A stretch of 64,000 nt of DNA, from NCBI GenBank assembly GCA_949752795.1, contig OX457058.1:37636587-37700586 (forward strand), written 5' to 3'. The notes below the pieces were generated by a model that ran no database searches, had not been told where the DNA came from, and saw nothing but the letters and a program-made list of their open reading frames with translations. Source of the stretch: Hyperoodon ampullatus. Its lineage: Eukaryota; Chordata; Mammalia; Artiodactyla; Ziphiidae. Positions within the stretch are counted from its first letter, which is position 1; every line of letters starts with the position of its first letter. This document shows, one piece after another, positions 11,736-23,162 of the stretch. Position numbers and translations under genes: made by a program.

Positions 11736-13864
11736 GTCTAAGGGCTGGGATCAACCACCATTAACATGAGACACAGGAGATTCACAGATTCCTTAATTCA
11801 AAAAATGAGCCCCTGCCCTCAGATCTGGGGGGTGAGCAAGCCGATGAAGAGCCTGTGGACAGCATCCTGAGATGCACCCGACTACTCCTTTACTTATTTA
11901 CTCCCTTCTAACTTCAAACTTGAGCTTTCCAAGCACAACTCTGATAGAAATATCCCTGGGCCACAAGGCAAACCTAAAATAGAAGGCATGCAAAATCTCC
12001 GGTGGGCCCATTAGTCTCCCTTCCTCCAACTCAAAAAACCATTCCAGACCTTGTCCATCTCCTTGTCTCTAGACAGGGAGCCTAAAATAAGTCTCCCTGG
12101 TAGAAAATGCCTGGTTGGAACGGAAGTGACCCAAGTGCAGAACAAATGGCCCGCTGGCCACACACCACAGGACAAGGACTCACCCGGGAATCCGCTCTGA
12201 GGAGAAGAGTGAACCTCTGCTCCCACTGCAACTCCCTGCATCTGCCTCCATGGGCATACAGGCAACCAGGTGAGCCTGGAGGAAAGAAAAATGTGACCCA
12301 AATGGCCAACTCCCCCTACCCTAAAGAAAGCAGCCCTACCCCCACTGCCCTCATGCAAGAAAGCCAGGTCCTGCAGGTTACTGGAGCACTAGTGCGGCTA
12401 GAACTACAGGTGACCAATTAGAGGTCCTGTTCCCAGACTGGCAGGTGCCTGGCACAGAGCGACGCAAGGTTCGAGGGCCAGCTGACAAAACCACCATGAG
12501 AGCTCTAGAAAATAACATTCGCTTTAAAACAAACGAGAAAGGGACAGCCATACTAAGTCTCAAAAATCAAAACCAGACAGGCCCATGGCTTTGATCACAA
12601 ACACTAAGAATGCATTTTCTAAAGTCTAAAGACAATTAGGGGTGGTTTACTTCCCCTCCCCCACCTGGCCCGGAGGGTCCTTTGAAGGCCCCTGGTGAGG
12701 GCAAAACAGGGATGCAGGCTCCAGGCCCTCTACTTGGCAGAAATGAACTTTGACTGTTTTTACTTACACGTGTACAAAGGCAGGACTGAAAGAGCAGCTT
12801 CAAAGTTGCCTGGGTGAGCCCCAAGGTTCAAAGTCCCTCTCCGCACACCTATGGAGGAATCTTGTGAGTTTCCCAGGCGCCCACCGGAACTGGTCATGTC
12901 CCCTCCAGGTCTACACTGGCTGGGAGTTTCCATTTTGCACAGAAATAAAGGCGCTCTGGGTGCCCTTAGCAGTTAAGGCGCTCGGTCCGCTGCTCTAGGG
13001 TGGGCCACGAGGACAGTCCCTCATTGGACCGCTCAGACCGGGAAGGACCAGCACCTCGTAGTGACCCTGTGAAGACGCACCGGGCTGCGGCTACGCCTTG
13101 CCCGAACCATCGCAGAGCTTAGAGATACATTAATGATCGTTTCGGGTTAGTTAAAACCCACGCAAGCACCTCCCTGGCCTCTTAAATCTTCCCAAACTAC
13201 TGCTCAGACTGGAGGGAAGCAGTTGCAGCCACCATAAAAGTCATCTTAAAAGGCAAGTTGGAAAAAAACCCGATACGCACTAGTTAGCAAGTCCGCGGTT
13301 AGGGGGGCGGTGGCACGAGGGCCGGATCTGTGGGCTCTGCACGCTGGCGGGGGCTGTCCCGTTGGTCCCCGAGTCCCCGCGCCCACCTGGCAGCCTCGGG
13401 GCCACTAATCTGACGCCGGCGATCACACCCCACAGCTCTGTCCAATTAGGAAAATGACCGCGAGGAGACGGAGAGAGTGGGCGACAAGGAAGGGGAACTG
13501 AGACTGAGGAGGCTAAGGACAGGCCGTGGAGACCCAGCCGGCCGGCGAGCGCCTTCAACAGGTCCCCGCCCCGGGGAGCGGGGCGTGCGGCGGCCTGCTG
13601 CCCCGGGGGCGCCCCCGACACCCCGGCGGCGCGCCCAGCCCTCCCCCACCCAGGACGGCGGGGACGCGCAGCAACCCCACCCGCCGGGAGAATAAAGTTT
13701 GTGGGCAGCGGCTGGGCGGGGCGGCGCGGCGAGGGGGTGAAACTTTGAGTCCCGGGCGGGCGGCGGGGGGAGCGTACTGGGCGCCGGGACACCCACGTGC
13801 GGGCCCGCGAGCCGCCGCCGCCGCCTCCGGGCCTCCCGCCCCGCCGCCGCCGCCGCGCTTTCCT

Positions 13865-14040
13865 TTCATTTTTGCTTCTCTCTCTCTCTCTCCCCTCCCT
13901 TTCTCTCTATCTCATTCGCGCGCTCTCCTCGCTCTCGCCCTCTTTCGCTCGCTCGCTCCCTCCTTCCCTTCCCCCTCCCCCTCCACACACACCCCCCCCC
14001 CCCCCCGCCAGACGCCATCTCTCCCTCTTTCCCCAGCTCT
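13865..14040. repeat. Polypyrimidine tract with C15 run
   Basis: Almost pure C and T on the + strand, with (CT)n near 13876-13892, cgctcgctcgctcc near 13946-13959 and a run of about 15 C at 13992-14006. The minus strand is G/A-rich with a matching G run. It lies in the centre of the CpG island. Confidence 0.9.
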
Positions 14041-14257
14041 CCATGTCTCCCTCCAGCTCTCCGGCATGAGGGAATGTGGAAGTGAAAGGAAAAGACGACA
14101 TGTTTGCGGCGCGGGCCTGCGCGCGGCCGTCCCCGGGGAGAGGCGGGGGGCGGGTCGGCCGCGGCCGCAGTGACCCACCCCCGCGCCCCCCGCGCCCCCG
14201 CCGGCGCGCCGCCCGGGGCTGCGGGGTCGGGGGCCCGGGCCCGCGCGGGACACTCAC

Positions 14258-14406
14258 CCTGGGTCCGGGCGCGGCTCCTACGCTGGGGCCCGTGGCGGGC
14301 CGGGGCCGGGGGCTCCTGGCTGCCCACCGCCCGGGCTGCTGCTGCGCGCCCGCCGCCCGCCTCCACGCGCGCCCGCCGCCTGCTCCTGCCGCCCTCCCTC
14401 CGGCTC

Positions 14407-14447
<41 letters not shown>

Positions 14448-14550
14448 CCCCCCCCCCCCGCTCCTCTCTCTCGCGCTCGCTCGCTCGCTCGCTCTCTCTC
14501 CCTCCCTGGAAGAAGGGAATGAGGCAGGGCTGACGTGAAGGGATGCAAAA
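14258..14550 (-). promoter_or_regulatory. Candidate first (untranslated) exon ending at a splice donor
   Basis: On the minus strand, GC-rich sequence runs from the (GA)n tract into cccagg followed by gtgagtg; the donor GTGAGT is the complement of 14252-14257. No ATG occurs on the minus strand between 14258 and 14550, so such an exon would be 5' untranslated. The upstream edge is arbitrary because no start site can be read. This is inference from the donor consensus and its place inside the island. Confidence 0.4.
14407..14510. repeat. (CT)n, C15 and (GCTC)n simple repeats
   Basis: About 17 CT units end at a C15 run (14445-14459), followed by ctcgctcgctcgctcgctc and more CT. If the minus strand is transcribed from beyond this point, the 5' RNA would carry a G15 run and (GA)n. 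Confidence 0.9.
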
Positions 14551-14584
14551 CAGCTCCTCCTAACCCAGCTCGCGGAGGAAGAGA

Positions 14585-14930
14585 GACAGAAAAGCAGCCC
14601 TTTTATCTCTCTTTTGTTTTCTCACTTCCTTCCACCCCCCAACACCCCCCTCTTGTCAGCCCAAGTTTTCTTTTCTCTTTCTACCGCAGAGAGGATTTTT
14701 CTTCCTTTCTTTCTCTTTCTTTCGGTTCAACTCTCCCACTCAAATTGAAAGCCTGGAGGGTTTTCTCTCTCTCTTTTTTTTCTTCCCTCTTTTCTTCCTT
14801 CTTCCTCCTTTCTTATTTCTCTAAAAGGGTTTTGTTTGCTGTGGGAGTTTCGTTTGAAAATCAAGTCACGCCTTTTTTCCTCCTTTTCTTTCTCTCTCTT
14901 TTTTTCTCCTCAGCAGAAAAGGGGAACAAA
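14585..14930. repeat. CT-rich tract
   Basis: A second polypyrimidine region of about 350 bases, T-rich rather than C-rich (ttcctttctttctctttctttc and similar). With the two tracts above it makes more than 1 kb of strongly strand-asymmetric sequence. Confidence 0.85.
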
Positions 14931-15600
14931 GATTAACTGAAGCGGGAGAGAGGGGGAGCATCAGAACCTCGCATGGAAATGGGGGGCCCGGTCCTGCCCG
15001 CCACAAAGGGGGCCAGCTTCCCCCACCGTGGGAAGCTTGGGGCGTCCTCCCGAGAGGAGAGTCGGCGGGGCTGGGGGTGGGGGACACGGGTTCTGGGTGC
15101 GGGTTCCTTCTGAAGTGCGGGCGGGGGCCGCGGAGCCCACCCCTCCCCAGGCAGAGGTGGAAGGCTGGGTGTGTTCTTCACTTATGTATTTTTAAAGTAG
15201 GCAGATGGGCGTGGAACAAACATCCCCGCGGAGCACTAAACTGTTAGAAGCCTTTAAGCAGCTGTTTGCAGAGCCCTGGACGTCCAGACTCGAGGGAGCG
15301 GTGCGGACTGCGAGCGCCAGGGCCCGGGTGGGGAAGGGGCTCCGAGGAGCCGCTGGGATCGGCCCCTCGTGGGCTCGCCAATCCCACGGCCCGGGCCTTC
15401 GCCCCCGGGCGCACTGCTGGGGGGCGCCGAGGCGTGGCCGTTGGCAGCGCGGGGGTCAAGCCCCTGGCGCCTTCCTGCAGGGCCTCGGGGCTTGGCACAG
15501 CCTTGCCTCTCCCCGGCTTCCGACCCGACCCTCGGCCTCTAACCTCCAGCCGCTTCTCCACTCCGAGCCCTCGGGCAGGACGCGGTAGAGCCTCCCCGAA

Positions 15601-16469
15601 GGGTCAGTTATTCATGGGGCGCCTGGGCGTGTTCCCAAGACCTGCTCTGCCTTCTGCTTCTCCAGAGAGGTGGGGAGAAAACAGGGGGAAAGTTCCCAGA
15701 GCAAAGTTGGCCACATTTCTCTTTTGCCCAAGGAAGTATTGAGCACCTGCTGGATGCCCGGCACTTGGACTGGGGCTACTGCCAGGGGCTGGGGAGAAAC
15801 GTGAGTCTTCATGGGCCCTGAGAGTTTCCACAGGAAACAATGCCAGAGGAGACTGCAGCTCAGGACCAGGTCATCGAGAGGAAGGAAAGCCTGGATCCTC
15901 TCCCCTCCCTCCTCTCTTCCTTCCCCTTCTCTTCCTTCCTCCCGGCTGCGTCTCCTTGGCTCCACCCCTTCTCCTCATCAATTCCTCCCACACTTCCCTG
16001 CTCTCCCTGGCTTTTCACTGGAGGGTCCCTTCTCCCAGCTAGGAGCAGATGCTGAGCCTCATTGTCTCTCCCCCTCAGTGACTGCAGCCTCCCGGGGACA
16101 GGACCTGCCACTCTTCACCCCTCCCCCCAGCCCGCAGGCCTGGGCCTTTACAGACTGGAGCCCCAAGGCCACTGACCCTCACCCCACCCTATACCAGCTC
16201 CTGGTGTTGTGAGCAATGACTCCAGTCACTCAGAACATGATTTGTTTCTGACTGGGAGTGAGAAAACAGTAGCCTGGTACTTGCTTTAGCAAGGAGGACA
16301 CCATGATTTTAATGTCAGTGCACTGAGCCCTGGATGACCCCAGAGCATCCCCCCGACTTTGCCCTCTTAGTGGGGTGTACAGGGAGCTACATTTCTGTCA
16401 TCTTAGGTCCTGTTTAGTGCACCTAAGCTATACCCTCCAAATAAAGCAAAACAGCTCTGATAGTCCAGC
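15601..16469. other. Unique flank of the CpG island
   Basis: CG density falls off here. Bases 15735-15800 (aagtattgagcacctgctgg) are a short antisense L2 piece. Bases 15890-16020 are CT-rich. No exon can be supported, though a donor-like cgtgagtc lies at 15798-15805 (+). Confidence 0.45.
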
Positions 16470-16900
16470 ATTCACGTAACAAATGCTTACCGAGTGTCTA
16501 CTCTGTGCCCGCGCCTATGCTTGGGTGCTAAGGACCTAACAACCAATGGTACACGCAGTCCTCACTTAGGCTTTGCAGACTGGCAGGGGAAGAAGCAAGA
16601 AGACAGGCAACCACAATGCCACATGTTACATGTTAAGGATGAACCAAGGAAGCACCTAAAAAAAGGGTGCTTGGACTAGGGTGGTCAGGGATGGCTTCTC
16701 CTGGAGGAGGTTACATCTAGATGCGTAGGCCTGTGCCAGGTAAACGCATAGGAAGGCACAGCCTGTCCAAAGGCCCCAAGGGAAGAGAGCACATTCTTGC
16801 AGATTCTGGGAACCTCCACAAGTATTTGCTGCAGTGGGGGAGTGGGGACACTTTGGTGTCAGGGCACAAGGCGGGGGAGGGGAGAGTGGGGAGTGGGTCA
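16470..16900 (-). mobile_element. L2-type LINE relic, antisense
   Basis: Bases 16470-16530 hold the antisense L2 3' end (aacaaatgcttaccgagtgtctactctgtgcc). It continues through gatggcttctcctggaggagg and gcacagcctgtccaaaggcc, a chain common in long antisense L2-type relics. Diverged, without a frame. Confidence 0.6.
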
Positions 16901-17044
16901 GGCAATAAGTAAGGGAGGGGGCCGGATATCAGGGGCCTCTTCAGATTTTAGCCTTTCCCACTTGCTAACTTCATGAACTTGGGTGATTATAGTTTCCTTC
17001 CTTATAAGATGGGGGTAAGAAGACCGGTGGGCTGCAGAGACAGT

Positions 17045-17250
17045 GTCTCATGTTTAAGCGCCCAGGCTTATTTGCTGCATAACCCTGGGCCAGTTGACCT
17101 CTCTGAATATAAGTTTTCTCATCTGTGAAATGGGGTGAAAACACTTGACTCACAGGGTTTCTGCAAGGCTTAAAAGGCTTAAGACATGCCTAGCTCAGTG
17201 TCTGGCACATAAGCTCCAATACATGGTAGCTTTTATTCACTGTTATTATA
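17045..17250 (+). mobile_element. MIR element
   Basis: Contains gcataaccctgggccagttgacctctctg, ttttctcatctgtgaaatggg, agtgtctggcacataagc and a ttattat end. Nearly the full MIR order. Confidence 0.85.
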
Positions 17251-17999
17251 GATCAAGGAGTGACAGGGAGGTGCCCTTACAACCCAGAAACGAGATTTAT
17301 GTTCTGGGTTGAAACTAGAGTGAGTCACCATGCTCGAAATGCAATGAGCGGACTGTGGAGGAAGCATTCCTTCAGAGGATACCCTGTGTCCCCACAGGTG
17401 GCTGGGATTGGGGAATACCTACGTCTGGCCAAGATGGCCAGTGTGTCGTCTCAGGAACAGGACCGGAATGTGAAGACTGTGGTTACCAAGGCCTGGCCCG
17501 ATCAGTGGAGGTGTAGCCTGCCTGCAGAACAAATAGGAATCAGAAGAGAGTGGGCCTCGTAAAATCCTGGAGGGCCCCTTGGAGCAGGCGCCTGGCTGTG
17601 TTTGCTCAGTGGAGAGAAGTAGACACAGAAGTTCACACCGGGGAGGAGAGAGGGGGAGAAAGAGACTTTGGACTCTTCCAGAGCCTGAATTAAATCTCTC
17701 AAAACCTCCTAGTCCTTTGCTTGGGTTCCTCATTCTCCAAGCAACCTGCAGATGAACTTGGCACCAACTAAATGCCCCCTGGATCCAGACAGACACCAGG
17801 GTTCCAGTTCCTGCGTTGTAAACCTTTTATGCTTCTATTATTTCTTTATGACACAAGTTCATTGTGAGGATAACCAGCTAAGCAAAACAAAGAGAACTCC
17901 AGTAGAGGCATTATATTTTTGTATGTGTCCTTGGACGTTTTATATCCACATATCTACATGTAAAATGCACATAGTAATAAAACTATGCAAAGTGAATAT
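17251..17999. other. Unique non-coding stretch
   Basis: No gene, repeat or motif that I can support. Open frames are short and carry no family signature. Confidence 0.4.
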
Positions 18000-18297
18000 T
18001 GTTAAATGAATGACTATACATGTAAATATATTAACAAAATTTACAAAAATGACGTAACGCTATTCCTACTGAATGGCAACCACTTTTACCCCATAATATG
18101 TCACAAATAGCTTTCCCTGTCTGTAAACATCCACATTATCATTCCTAACAAATGATATTATTCCATGGTATGCATTTATCTTACCTGTTTAAACAAATTG
18201 CTGGACTTGTGGGATATTTCCAGTTTTTCACTTTTATGGACCCACTATGATAGACATACTGTACAGTCACCTTTGTGCCAGGTAAATATCATATTCT
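18000..18297 (-). mobile_element. Old L1 relic, antisense
   Basis: The phrases ccataatatgtcacaaatagc, ttattccatggtatgcatttatc and ttgctggacttgtgggatatttcc are antisense L1M-type 3' sequence, heavily diverged. Confidence 0.5.
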
Positions 18298-18414
18298 TCC
18301 CCCCCGGCCGTGCTGCGTGGCGTGCAGGGTTTTAGTTCCCCAACCAGGGATCAAACCCGTGCCCCTTGCAGTGGAAGGGCGGAGTCTTAACCACTGGATT
18401 GCCAGTGAATTCCC
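18298..18414 (-). mobile_element. Short-form CHR-type SINE, antisense
   Basis: Reads gccgtgctgcgtggcgtgcagg, ccaaccagggatcaaaccc, ccactggattgccagtgaattccc. Flanks repeat aatatcatattct (left) and aatgtcatattct (right). Confidence 0.8.
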
Positions 18415-18429
18415 AATGTCATATTCTGA

Positions 18430-18530
18430 TCATCATTTTACAGCTGAGGAGACTGAGGCACAGCAAAGTTTAAAAGTTTTCCAAGGTCATAGCTATTGAG
18501 TGACTGAGCCAGAATTTGCAGCCAGAGTTT
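18430..18530 (-). mobile_element. MIR fragment, antisense
   Basis: cattttacagctgaggagactgaggcacagcaaag followed by aaggtcatagctattgagtg is the antisense MIR core. Confidence 0.75.
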
Positions 18531-18539
18531 CCAGTTGGG

Positions 18540-19700
18540 AGTTCCTTTCAGCATCTCTGTTTTCTCCTTTTCTTTAGCATATCCCTTCCTCATACCTCCC
18601 CGTTTTCTCTCCCAGATCACCTCCCTGTGAGAACCAGTCTAGGTAGGTGACCCACTTCCTTCTCTGACACCTGAGTAACTTCAGTAATGTCCATCTCCTG
18701 GGGTTGTTGGGAGGAATGAAAGCAGGTGATAAATGACATGTAATGCATGATACTGTATTTGGGAAATTGTGAAGCCTGTGCGAATGAATGTTAGGAGGTA
18801 CTAACAAGGGCCTAAGCTCACAGTCAGATGCCACCACCTTTAGCCAAATCCCCTGACCTCCTCAAACCTAGGAAGTAAGCCTCCAGATTCACACTAGAGA
18901 GAAAGAAATCAACTGTTCCGATGCAGAAGCAATAAAGGAGGCATCCCCCGAGCATTTCAGGAGCCCCACAGTTGCTTCCCACCCCCACCCCAGCCCCACA
19001 GCTGGAACGGGAGGGAAGATTTGTTAATCTAAGGTTTATTCATGCTCATGATTTCCCTGAGGGAGGATGCATTCATGTCACAGACCTTCCAGAATGTTTG
19101 TATCCATCTCTGAAAATCTGAGGAATCGAGTAAGCCGAGTAAAGGGATGAAACACAGCTCTTCCGTGTTTCAGTTGACGTGTTCATCAGAGTAACTGCTG
19201 GGAGATTAGCAGATGATTATTAAAATCTGTTTCTTTCATTGGTAAAACCAAACAAACATTAAAAATATACATCAGTGACTTTGCAATGTCTATTATTTGA
19301 TTTTGAGTATCAAACCTCCCCACTGGATTCCAGCCAATGGAAGATGCCGGACCCCACGGCAGAACTACATGGGGCTGCAGAGAGCAGAGGTGGACCTAGG
19401 GCTCCTGAAAGGATGGGCTTGTGGCAGGGGGACCCAGAACTGGAGAGTCACCGAGAACTAAGTCAATGACCGGAGTCCCACAGAAGTTGTGTTGGGCAGC
19501 AGCTCAGAATTCTCATAAGTGTAGTAGCAATTTAGGAAGACTAAATTGCAGGGAAAACCCAAAGAAAGCAAAAGTCTGTGTGGATAGATGGGGTGAACAT
19601 CTGACATTTGTGCATTATTTTTCAAGGAATAATGACAAGGTACACCTCCTCTGATCCCCCTTATGACCAAGGGTGCATAGTTGCATGGCTTTATTCCCAT
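18540..19700. other. Unique non-coding stretch
   Basis: No gene recognised. The frame at 19275-19469 has no homology that I can name and no splice context. Confidence 0.4.
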
Positions 19701-19852
19701 CATGGTTTGGACCAATAAGTTAACTGGCCTTATTTGCATAAATATAGGAATAAAAATAAGCTAAAAGAACATGGGACACCTACCATAAACAGGAAACTGC
19801 TAGCTTCACTAAACAGTTAAAAAAAAATTAGAAACATAAAAGCCACAATGAT

Positions 19853-20193
19853 GGGACTTCCCTGGTGGCACAGTGGTTAAGAATCCGCCTGCCAATGCAG
19901 GAGACAGGTTCGAGCCCTGGTCCAGGAAGATCCCACATGCCGCGGAGCAACTAAGCCTGGGAGCCACAGCTACTGAGCCTGTGCTCTAGAGCTTGCGAGC
20001 CACAACTACTGAAGCCTGCATGACACAACTACTGAAGCCCACACTCCTAGAGCCCATGCTCCGCAACAAGGGAAGCCACCGCAATGAGAAGCCTGCTGAC
20101 CACAACGAAGAGTAGCCCCGCTCGCTGCAACTAAAGAAAGCCCGTGCATAGCAACGAAGACCCAACGCAGCCAATAAAAAAAAAAAAAAAAAG
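19853..20193 (+). mobile_element. Long-form CHR-type SINE
   Basis: Complete head, repeated ccacaactactga body and a poly(A) tail of about 19 in place of the AAATA repeat. TSD not resolved. Confidence 0.9.
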
Positions 20194-20275
20194 TTTATGT
20201 ATTTTGATGAGTAACTTAAGTTCTAGAAATCTATTGGAGGGAGAGTCATCAGTGTGGACAAAGATTTGAGTTAAG

Positions 20276-20584
20276 GGACTTCCCTGGGGGTCCAGTGGTA
20301 AAGAATCTGCCTTACAATGCAGGGGACTCAGGTTCCATCCCTGGTCAGGGAACTAAGATCCCACATGCCGTGGAGCAACCTAACCCGCACGCCACAACTA
20401 CTGAAATTGCGCACCTCAGCTAGAGCCCTTGTGCCGCAAACTACAGAGCCAACGTGCCCTGGAGCCTGTGCACCACAACTAGAGAAGAGAAAACCCACAA
20501 GCCACAACTAGAGAGCCCATGCGCCTCAACTAAGATCCAATGCAGCCAAAACTAAATAAAATAAATAAATAGTATATTTTTAAG
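20276..20584 (+). mobile_element. CHR-type SINE, variant body
   Basis: Head tccctgggggtccagtgg and body differ from the usual long form (gtcagggaactaagatccc, then cacaactactgaaattgcg), so this is an older or different subfamily. TSD of 16 bp with one mismatch: aaagatttgagttaag (20260-20275) and aaagatgtgagttaag (20585-20600). Confidence 0.88.
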
Positions 20585-21030
20585 AAAGATGTGAGTTAAG
20601 GGTGTTTATCAAAGTGTTATTTATGTTGGCAAAAATTACACCCCCCCCCAAAAAAAGGAAAACGACAGAAGGAAAAAGCAATAACCCAAGTATTCAACAG
20701 CAAGGAAATGTTTAAAGAAGTTATGGCATGCACGTTTGCTATAATGCTGCATAGCTATTAAAAACCATGTTTTTGAAGAATATTTAATGACCTGGAAAAT
20801 GTTTGTGATATAGTGAGTGAGATACAAAATTGCATGTGCAATTATATTTTTGTCCAGTTTTGTATATACATATATATTTATCCCAAAAAATACATATAAA
20901 ATACTTGAGAGGAAATACAAACAAGTTTAAAAGTTATTTGTGTTTGTTGGAATTATAGGTGATTTTTATTTTCTTCTTTGTCTTAGTGTATTTGATAAAT
21001 TTCTATAATGATTATATTATTTTGAACAAT

Positions 21031-21740
21031 AACCTATATATTTAGAGAACAAGACCTGGGTTTCTCATTCACTCCACAGTCAACGGTGAAAAGACCCAGG
21101 CCAGGCCTTCAAGGATCTTCCAGTTCACAGGAGAAACAGCCAAGCAAACAGGAAGTTACACTACAGAATGCAATTGTTTCTCCTCCCCTGGAAATGTTTG
21201 AAGACCTAGGAGGAAAGAGGAACCAGCATTTTGGTTGCTGATGATTTGGACTCTGGGTTGAATAGACTATCTATTGTGAAAGTGTATTGTGCAAAAAGTG
21301 AATGGGGCTTTTTGTGAAGGGAGATAAAGAGGGTGTGGTTTGGGAACTGGGAGGGTGGGGGAGGAGGAGGCAGGCCTGGAAGCAGTGGGCAGAGCCGCCC
21401 TGAAGTTCCCCCCAAGTTGTACTTCTCAGCCTGCACCTGGGTCGCAGTGTCCAGGGTCAGCAGAGTACCTGGCTCTGCATCCGTTAACAGGAGCTCAGTA
21501 AATGTTTAGTCAGTGTTTATTGTCCATAAGAACAGATGAATGAATGAGAATGTAACATCAGGGATCACTCTCATGAATTTCCTTTAAGGCATTAATTAAA
21601 CATGTTGTCTGAAGAAGAAAGACTCCATTGTGAAACCATGATGATGAGCAAGACAGGAGGGGAATTTAAAGCCTTCTCCACCAAGGCAGCAAGGGATGTG
21701 TGTGTGTGTGCACGCGCAGGAGTGTGTCTGAATGTCTGCT
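21031..21740. other. Unique non-coding stretch
   Basis: No gene. A G-rich patch at 21350-21375 and an (GT)n run at 21700-21712 are the only structures. Confidence 0.4.
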
Positions 21741-21744
21741 CTAG

Positions 21745-21990
21745 CGTCAGGAGGGACCTGGGTTCAAGTTTGAATGTGGCATTGAGTGAAGTCTGAGGAG
21801 CTCTTGGCTATGGCGACTTGCAAGCTGTTTGCTCTTGGCCAGACTCAGTTTCTAAATGCTTTACTACCTAGAAAATGGGGCTTAAGGTGACTTATGTTCT
21901 TGGAGACCAAATGAGATAATGGAGGTAGGATAATGCTGCGTAGACAGCAAACACTCTGCATATAGAACAAGCTATTAATGTCAATATTAT
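21745..21990 (+). mobile_element. MIR element
   Basis: Begins ggacctgggttcaagtttg and runs through ttgctcttggccagactcag, aaatggggcttaagg and ccaaatgagataatgg, in the MIR order, with an internal insertion near 21800. Confidence 0.65.
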
Positions 21991-22124
21991 TACTTGTAAA
22001 CCCCGAGGCATCACCTGCTTGGCAGGGGAGGGGGAGGAGTACCATAGGGTGATGGTGTTGCTATGTTCATTCTTCATACAGGAACTCTCTTTTTGTCCTT
22101 TATTTTGGTCTTTTTACCTTTATT

Positions 22125-22340
22125 CTTCACTTCATCAACAAATATTTATTGAGAACCCACAATGTGCTGTCCATCCTTAAGGGTCTCCCAGGTAACCAAG
22201 GGTGACAGATATGACTAGGGATGACTTTCATAGGAGTAGAAGAGGGGTGCCCAACTCTTCTCTTTGGGAAATCTTAGAAGAGGTGATGTTTAAAGTGAGT
22301 CTTGAAAGAAAAGTGGGAACGTGCTCAGCAAAGCAAGGGA
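22125..22340 (-). mobile_element. L2-type relic, antisense
   Basis: Starts at the antisense L2 3' end (tcatcaacaaatatttattgagaaccc). The later piece agaggtgatgtttaaagtgagtcttgaaag belongs to the same antisense L2-type chain. Confidence 0.6.
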
Positions 22341-22344
22341 GACA

Positions 22345-22490
22345 GGGCTGTGAGCAGGCAACAGACTTTAGGAAGTTACTTAACCTCCCTGGGGGGCCAT
22401 TTCCTGCTCTGAAGAATCCTGCCTCACCTTGAAATAAGACAATACATGCAAAGTGCCTAGCATAGTGCCTGGCCTTTAGTCGGTACTGAA
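22345..22490 (+). mobile_element. MIR fragment
   Basis: Contains gaagttacttaacctccctggg, ttgaaataagacaatacatgcaaagtgcc and tagcatagtgcctggc. Decayed in the middle. Confidence 0.6.
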
Positions 22491-22499
22491 AAACCAGTT

Positions 22500-22915
22500 C
22501 TTTGTCCCCTCTGTATCAAAATCACTTCCTCTTTGAAGCTTACTTCCTGTTCACATTTTGTTCTTTTCCCCAGTTCCTGAAGACATACTGACTTTTGGCT
22601 TAGGCTGTAAATTACTCAGCCTGTTTTCCAGGACGCAGAAAATAATTTTAAAAATGGATCACAGTTTCCTCCACAAAGAAAATCGCAATAAATTCGAAGT
22701 ACAAATGTCATATGGATCACATCCTTTGTTCACAATATGCTAAAACTAGAAATTAATGTTAGAAATTGACTATTTAAATTTTCCAAAATAGCTTTTGGAT
22801 AAAGGAGGAAGTCAGGAATTAAGTGGGGTTTTTGTGTGTGTGTGTGTGAGCTTCACTGCCTTTATTTTACTTTTTACGTGAACACAGTTTTCTTTGTGTG
22901 TGTCTAACTTTTTAA
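22500..22915. other. Unique non-coding stretch with (GT)n
   Basis: No gene. A (GT)n run of about 8 units lies at 22833-22850. Confidence 0.4.
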
Positions 22916-23150
22916 AATTTTATTTCTTTATTTATTTTGGTTGCGTCGGGTCTTAGTTGAGGCACATGGGATCTTTAGTTGCAGCATGTGGGATCCTTTT
23001 TTTTTAGTTGCAGCATGCGGACTTCTTAGTTGCAGTATGTGAAGTCTTAGTTGTGGCATGTGGGATCTAGCTCCCCGAACAGGGATCCAACCCTGGCCCC
23101 CTGCATTGGGAGTGTGGAGACTTACCCACTGGACTACCAGGGAAGTCCCA
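22916..23150 (-). mobile_element. Medium-form CHR-type SINE, antisense
   Basis: Contains repeated ttagttgcagcatg units, then gaacagggatccaaccctggcc and accagggaagtccc. Flanks repeat gtctaacttttt (left) and gtctaactgttttt (right). The repeated unit is expanded here (three near copies of ttgcagcatg). Confidence 0.85.
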
Positions 23151-23162
23151 CGTCTAACTGTT

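Larger units (their letters stand above)
11196..13279. other. Unique stretch with MIR relic and no supported gene
   Basis: Apart from the possible exon at 11338-11463 and the MIR at 11620-11735 I see no named feature. A donor-like ccaggtgagc lies at 12267-12276 (+) and an acceptor-like ttgtctctag at 12064-12073 (+). They bound 196 bases without a convincing frame. CG density rises from about 13.0 kb towards the island. Confidence 0.4.
13280..15600. promoter_or_regulatory. CpG island, probable promoter
   Basis: A 2.3-kb block dense in CG dinucleotides, sharply different from its flanks. It holds many GC boxes (for example gctgggcggggcgg at 13711-13724), a CACGTG E-box at 13794-13799, a CCAAT at 13442-13446, and GCC/CCG runs. 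No TATA box is placed convincingly, which fits a CpG-island promoter with dispersed starts. Direction is not certain: the minus strand has the better splice donor (14252-14257), and bidirectional use is possible. I cannot name the gene. Confidence 0.85.
19740..21030 (+). mobile_element. Old L1 3'-region relic, split by two SINEs
   Basis: Bases 20600-21000 (ataatgctgcatagctattaaaaacc, gaagaatatttaatgacctgg, acaaaattgcatgtgc) are sense L1M-type 3' sequence. Flanking pieces 19740-19852 and 20194-20275 fit the same relic. A C9A7 run lies at 20641-20656. Confidence 0.6.

Noticed and set aside
12074..12269. Possible + strand exon between an acceptor-like and a donor-like site
   Set aside because: Stops occur in the early part in the frames and the peptide has no resemblance to a family. 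Too weak to list as an exon.
13526..14548. Long open frames of 130-215 codons on both strands of the CpG island
   Set aside because: GC-rich and pyrimidine-rich sequence has few stop codons, and the frames overlap on both strands. The peptides are low-complexity Arg/Ala/Pro/Ser. No conserved domain or credible start context.
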